Of a stretch of 36,782 bases of DNA, positions 32,453 to 36,782 are shown one piece after another. The position numbers were made by a program, and so were the translations under genes. The stretch is from Candidatus Rokuibacteriota bacterium (GTDB taxonomy: Bacteria; Methylomirabilota; Methylomirabilia; Rokubacteriales; CSP1-6). Where the stretch lies: contig QHTB01000169.1 in assembly GCA_003220615.1 (NCBI GenBank), positions 1 to 36,782 on the forward strand, written 5' to 3'. Each line of letters begins with the position of its first letter. The first letter of the stretch is position 1. A model generated the notes under the pieces. That model was not told the DNA's origin and did not search any database. It was given only the letters and a program-made list of their open reading frames with translations.

Positions 32453-32525
32453 GGCCCCGGATGGTGGCCGAGCCGACGAGAGAAATCAAGCGCTCGGCGC
32501 GTGAGAAACGGAGAGGCGGGAAGTT

Positions 32526-35500
32526 CTAGTTGGCGACGGTGACGGAGCGCGCGCCGCTGCCCGTGTTGCCGGTAGCGTCGCGCACGGTGACGGTGATCGT
32601 CTGCGGGCCGTTGGCGAAGCCGGCCGTGTCCCACGGGATCGAGACGTTGGCGCCGCCCGTCGTTTGCGTCCTGATCAGCGTGCCGCCGACCGAGACCGTG
32701 AACGTGTTGGACGATCCGCTGGCGCCGTTGACCCAGATCACCATCCAGACGGTGCCGCTCACCGTGGCTCCCTCGCCGGGAGCGGTGAACGCGATCGACA
32801 GCGTGCCGCCGGCCGGCGGCGGGGGCGGCACCGCCTGGTTGTTCACGGTGACGGTGATCGTCGCGCTCGCGCTGTGGCTCGCGCCATCCAGCGCACTGAC
32901 CGTCAGCGTGTGGTTGCCGTTGGCGATCGTCGTGGAACGAGGTCGATCCGGTGGCTCCGCTTACGGCCATGCCGACGGTGACGGTGCCGCTGACCGTGGC
33001 GCCGTTGGCCGGGCTCGTGAAGCTCACGGTGAGCGGCGCGGGTGGTGGCGGCGGTGTGCCGCTGTTGGCGACGGTCACGTTGATCGACGCCGAGCCGGTG
33101 TTGCCCGTCGCGTCGCGGGCGCTCGCCGTGAGCGTCTGCGCGCCGTTGGGCGTCAGCCGCGAGTCCCAATCGAGCGTCACCGGCATGCTGCTCGACGTCT
33201 GCGTCTTCACCACGGTGCCGCCGGCCGACAGCGTGACGGTCGACGCTCCGCTGGCGCCGTTGACCCAGATCGTGACCCACACCACGCCGCTGACCGTCGA
33301 CCCCGCGCCAGGGCTTGTCATGGCCACGTTCAGCGTGCCGCCAGTCGGCGGAGGCGGCGGCGGTGGAGGCGGTGACGTCGTGTTCTGCACGGTGACCGTG
33401 ATCGTCGCCGTGACCGTGCGGCCGGCAGCGTCACTGGCGCTCAGCGCGAGTGTGTGGCTCCCGTTGGCGAGGGCGCTGGTGTTCCAGGCGAACGAGGCCG
33501 TCGTTCCCGCGACGGTCTGGGTCGAGGCCAGAGTCCCGTCGATGGTCAGGCGGAACGTGTTCGAGGCGCCGGAGGCGCCGCCGACCTCCATGCCGACGGT
33601 GACGGTGCCGCTCACGGTCGCGCCGTTGGCCGGACTCGTGAAGCGGGCCGTGAGCGGCGGCGGCGGAGTGGTGCCGTTCGCGACGGTCACGCTCAGCGAC
33701 GCCGAGCCGGTGTTGCCGGCGGCGTCACGTGCGCTGACCGTGAGGGTCTTGATCCCGTCGGACGTCAGGCGCGAGTCCCAGTCGAGCGTCATCGGCATGC
33801 TGCTCGACGTCTGGCTCTTCACCACCGTGCCCGAGACGCTGAGGGTGACCGTGGACGGAGCGGTCGCGCCATCGACCCACACCGTCACCCAGACCACTCC
33901 GCTGACGGTGGCGCCGGCACTCGGGGTCGTCATCGCGACGCGCAGCGCCGAGGCCCCATTGGAGACCGTCGCCGTGATGCTCGACGTCGCGGTTCGCCCG
34001 CCCGAGTCCGTCACGGTGGCGGCAAGCGTGTGAGATCCACCCGCCATGCCCGATGTGTTCCAGGCGAACGACGGCGTCGTGCCGGTGAACGCGGTCGCGC
34101 CGTCGACGGCCAGGCGGTAGGTGTAACCACCGGACCCGCCGCTGGCGGCCATCGACACGGTGACGGTGCCGGACACGGTCGCGCCATTGGCCGGAGCCGT
34201 GATCGCGACGCTCAGTCCGCCCACGAACGACGCGGTCACGGACGTGGACGCGGAGAGCGTGACCGAGCACGTGCCGGTCCCGCTGCAGGCTCCGCTCCAT
34301 CCGCCGAACGCCGAGCCCGCGGCCGGCGCCGCCATCAGCGTCACCGCGGTCCCCGGCGCATACGATTCGCTGCAGTCGCTCCCGCAGTCGATCCCGGCAG
34401 GATTGCTCGTGACCGTGCCGCTGCCGGTGCGCTGGACGGTGAGCGTCGGAGCGGGATAGGCGAAGCGGACGCCGGCGCGATCGTCGTCGCGCAGGGCCGC
34501 GCCGCGGCCGTCGAAGTGCGCGAAGGCGTACATCGTGGCGTCGGGATTCGTCGAGTGCCCGAGGCCGAGGGCGTGGCCGAGCTCGTGCGTCGCCACCTCG
34601 GCCAGGTTCGCGTAGGTCTCGTAGAACCCGCAGCCGGCCCAGCCGTCGTTGAAGACGACGTCCCCTTCGAGGATGCGCGAGAACGTCTGGCCGTTCACGA
34701 CACGCGTCTCCGTGTCGTCGCGGAAATACCCACCGAACCCGAGCGTGCCCGAGCAGTTCGTCGAGGGATCGAGCTGGCCGAGGGGATCGCCGAACGAGAT
34801 CGTGCTGACGCCGTCGAAGGTGAAGCCGCGCGCGTCGGTCGATCCACCGTCGGTGTAGCGCAGCCGCGATCCCGTCACCGCGTTCCACGCGGCGAAGCCG
34901 TCACGGACCTGTCCGAGGCCGCTGGTGGGCGCGAGCGGCTCGCTCCCGTTGACGTGCATCGAGATCGCCACGCCGCTGTCGGGCTCGAACCAACGGGCCG
35001 GCACGTCGAGGAAGACGAACGAGCTCTGGACCTCGGTCACCTGACCGCTGGCGCTCGCCGGCGGGACCTGGGAGTGCGCCGCCGTGCCTCGCGGCCCGCG
35101 GCCCACGTGGAGACGGATGTCGCGCAGGAAATCGGTCAGCGGTCGCCGCTCCATCGCGGCCGCGCCGCGGCCGAGTACGTGCACGTGACGCCCGGGCGCG
35201 CGCACCGCGTGGCTGGCGCCCGTCTGGGCGTCGGACTGGATCGAGAACTTGCCTTGATAGAGGTGGGCCACGCGAAGCGTGCCGTCGGCGTTGCGCGAGA
35301 GAAATACCAGGACTCGCTCGCCCACGGTGAACTCCGGGCTACCCTCGACCCACGCCTGCATGCCGGCCACGCGACCGCCGAGCTGCCGGATCGTCAGCGG
35401 CCCGAGTGGGATCTCGCCCTTCAGGCTGTCGCGAACGTCCAGCGTGATGACGGTGAAGATCCGGCGCGTCGCGGGATCCCAGCGGCTCTCGATGGCCTTC

Positions 35501-35643
35501 ACGTCGGCGATCACGATCGCGGTGGCGGTGCTGACCAGGTCGGCGTCGGCGACGGGGACCACCGTGGTGGCGAGCGCGGCGGGTGCCCACGCCAGCGCGA
35601 CGACGGCGGCGAGGATCCACGAACCGCGACGACTCCACACCAT
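32526..35643 (-). pseudogene. Large secreted matrixin-like metalloprotease with Ig-like repeats, frame broken
   Basis: From ATG 35643 the frame encodes a signal peptide (residues 1-26, LAAVVALAWAPAALA), a pro-region, and a matrixin (M10)-type catalytic domain with HELGHALGLGH at 353-363 and Met-turn residue 371. A divergent InlB-type repeat follows at about 400-473, with Cys pairs (CGSDCSESY, GACSGTGTC). Ig-like domains then alternate in two types, A-B-A-B-A-B, from about 477. In the third A unit, near 32935, about 20 residues are missing and the frame is lost. The rest of the unit and the last B domain continue in another frame to TAG at 32526. The product is probably secreted and cuts or binds extracellular proteins; the truncated form would still keep the protease domain. 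The break could be biological or an assembly error in the repeats. Confidence 0.75.
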
Positions 35644-35758
35644 GGCTGCTCACATCGGGGGCAAGGACCATTCCAGGGGTGGAACGCCGCGAGAGCGACG
35701 ATTCTGTGCAGTGGACTACCGGGAAGAGCCCGACGTGGGATCAGGCGGCTGCAGCGCG

Positions 35759-36782
35759 TTACAGTCGATCCGGCTCCGCCACGCGCTTGAGCTCCTCCAG
35801 CGCGATCGTGCCGTCCAGCACCTTGCGCGCGCCGTCCTGGAAGAGCGAGCGCGCGCCCTCGCCGCGAGCGCAGGCGCGCAGGTCGGCTTCACTGCCGCGG
35901 TCGTTGATCAGGACGCGCAGATCCTCGGTGATCGGCACCATCTCGAAGATGGCCGTGCGACCGATGACGCCCGAGCTGTGGCAGGACGCGCATCCCTCGG
36001 CGCGATAGAGCGTGAGCGGCGCCGCGTCGGCGTGGAGCAGCATGCGCGTGGCGGCGTCCGGCTCGTATCCCACCTTGCAGTCCGGACAGAGTCGCCTGAC
36101 GAGGCGCTGGGCCAGCACGGCGGTCATCGACGAGGCGATGAGGTAGCGGGGAATCTCCATGTCGGCGAGCCGCGTGATGGCGCCGACGGCGTCGTTGGTG
36201 TGGAGCGTCGCGAACACGAGGTGGCCCGTGAGCGACGCCTGCATGGCGATGCGCGCCGTTTCCAGGTCTCGTACCTCGCCGACGAGAATGATGTCGGGGT
36301 CCTGGCGCAGAACGGAGCGCAAGCAGTGGGCAAACGTCAGACCAATCTTCTCGTGGACGGCGATCTGCGTGATGCCGTCCATCTCGTATTCGATCGGGTC
36401 CTCGATCGTCACGATGTTGGTCGTCTCGGACTTGATGTCGCTCAGGCACGCGTAGATCGTGGACGTCTTGCCGCTGCCCGTCGGGCCGGTCACGAGGATC
36501 GTGCCCTGCGGCCGGCGCGTCAGTCCTTGAAGCGCCAACAGATGATCGGGCGCGAGGCCGCAACCGGCGAGCGGGATCGCCACGCTGTCGAGGTCGAGCA
36601 ACCGCAGGACGACCTTCTCGCCGTGGAGCGACGGCACCGTCGACACGCGAAGATCGAGCGCGCGTCCCTTTCGCACCAGACGGATGCGGCCGTCGTGGGG
36701 CAGGCGATGCTCGGCGATGTCGAGGCTCGCCATGATCTTGATGCGCGAGACGACGGCGGCGCGATCGCTGACGGGGATGACG
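35759..36782 (-). CDS. Type II secretion/type IV pilus ATPase (GspE/PilB-like), partial
   Basis: The frame is open to the right edge, so the N-terminus is absent. The visible 341 residues cover the C-terminal ATPase: SRIKIMASLDIAEHRLPHDGRI, Walker A GPTGSGKTST, Asp box IVTIEDPIEYEMDG, Walker B ILVGEVRDLETA, His box TGHLVFATLHTNDA, and a CxxC-CxxC zinc module (LCPDCKVGYEP ... EGCASCHSSGVIGR). These identify a GspE/PilB-type motor that drives assembly of a pseudopilus or pilus from the inner membrane. GspE and PilB cannot be separated from this part. A 115-base gap separates it from the protease gene on the same strand, so it could belong to the system that exports the protease. That is inference. 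Confidence 0.9.
   Translation of the reverse strand, partial: VIPVSDRAAVVSRIKIMASLDIAEHRLPHDGRIRLVRKGRALDLRVSTVPSLHGEKVVLRLLDLDSVAIPLAGCGLAPDHLLALQGLTRRPQGTILVTGPTGSGKTSTIYACLSDIKSETTNIVTIEDPIEYEMDGITQIAVHEKIGLTFAHCLRSVLRQDPDIILVGEVRDLETARIAMQASLTGHLVFATLHTNDAVGAITRLADMEIPRYLIASSMTAVLAQRLVRRLCPDCKVGYEPDAATRMLLHADAAPLTLYRAEGCASCHSSGVIGRTAIFEMVPITEDLRVLINDRGSEADLRACARGEGARSLFQDGARKVLDGTIALEELKRVAEPDRL

Noticed and set aside
35660..35675. Sigma-54-like TGGAATG-N4-TTGCC on the minus strand upstream of the metalloprotease
   Set aside because: GG-N10-GC spacing fits, but the implied transcription start leaves only about six bases before the start codon, and the match is partial.
33454..35790. 778-codon plus-strand frame over the metalloprotease
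   Set aside because: Antisense shadow of the repeat-rich protease; no start context or domains.

Overview
The window is a 36.8 kb piece of a high-GC bacterial chromosome. The gene set suggests an uncultured soil or subsurface lineage such as Rokubacteria/Methylomirabilota, or a similar high-GC heterotroph: Bug/TctC-type uptake, two ABC-type uptake systems, a CoxL-like molybdenum hydroxylase, an amidase, LVIVD and kelch propellers, and several small proteins. No rRNA or taxonomic marker is present, so this is inference. No rRNA, tRNA, CRISPR array, integrase or transposase was seen.

Positions 1-8550 look like an accessory stress/envelope region. On the minus strand are a helix-hairpin-helix protein cut by the left edge, a small Cys-containing protein and a truncated GlsB/YeaQ-type membrane protein. 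Facing them is a ribbon-helix-helix-like regulator whose promoter carries an AT-rich inverted repeat. Then come a short lipoprotein with an FtsH-like HEAGH motif, a DedA membrane protein overlapping a PlsC-type acyltransferase, an MgtA-type P-type ATPase, and Hsp20 with a conspicuous AT-rich palindromic promoter and leader. After Hsp20 lie decayed remnants of a TPR protein and a response-regulator receiver domain.

Positions 8558-17169 hold an LVIVD propeller - cupin - kelch operon, a convergent Gfo/Idh/MocA oxidoreductase, a divergent tctCBA tripartite tricarboxylate transporter, a small conserved protein, and livG-livF, the two ATPases of a branched-chain amino-acid-type transporter. Two small minus-strand genes follow: a CxxC protein and a glycine-zipper lipoprotein with a duplicated C-terminal domain.

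Positions 28567 down to 19033 form one tightly packed minus-strand operon: livK, livH, three 62-bp tandem repeats, livM, an acyl-CoA dehydrogenase-family flavoprotein, a complete sugar/polyol-type ABC importer (binding protein, two permeases, ATPase) and an SDR dehydrogenase. It starts from a textbook sigma-70 promoter. The most unusual structure in the window is at the livH-livM junction. The three repeats encode three 21-codon mini-ORFs, and every boundary (livH/mini 1/mini 2/mini 3/livM) is an ATGA stop-start overlap, so livM translation is predicted to depend on a relay of terminations and restarts.

From 28692 to the right edge are a CoxL/xanthine-dehydrogenase-type large subunit without its partner subunits, a convergent amidase, a large secreted matrixin-like metalloprotease with alternating Ig-like repeats (frame broken in the fifth repeat), and a GspE/PilB-type secretion ATPase cut by the right edge.
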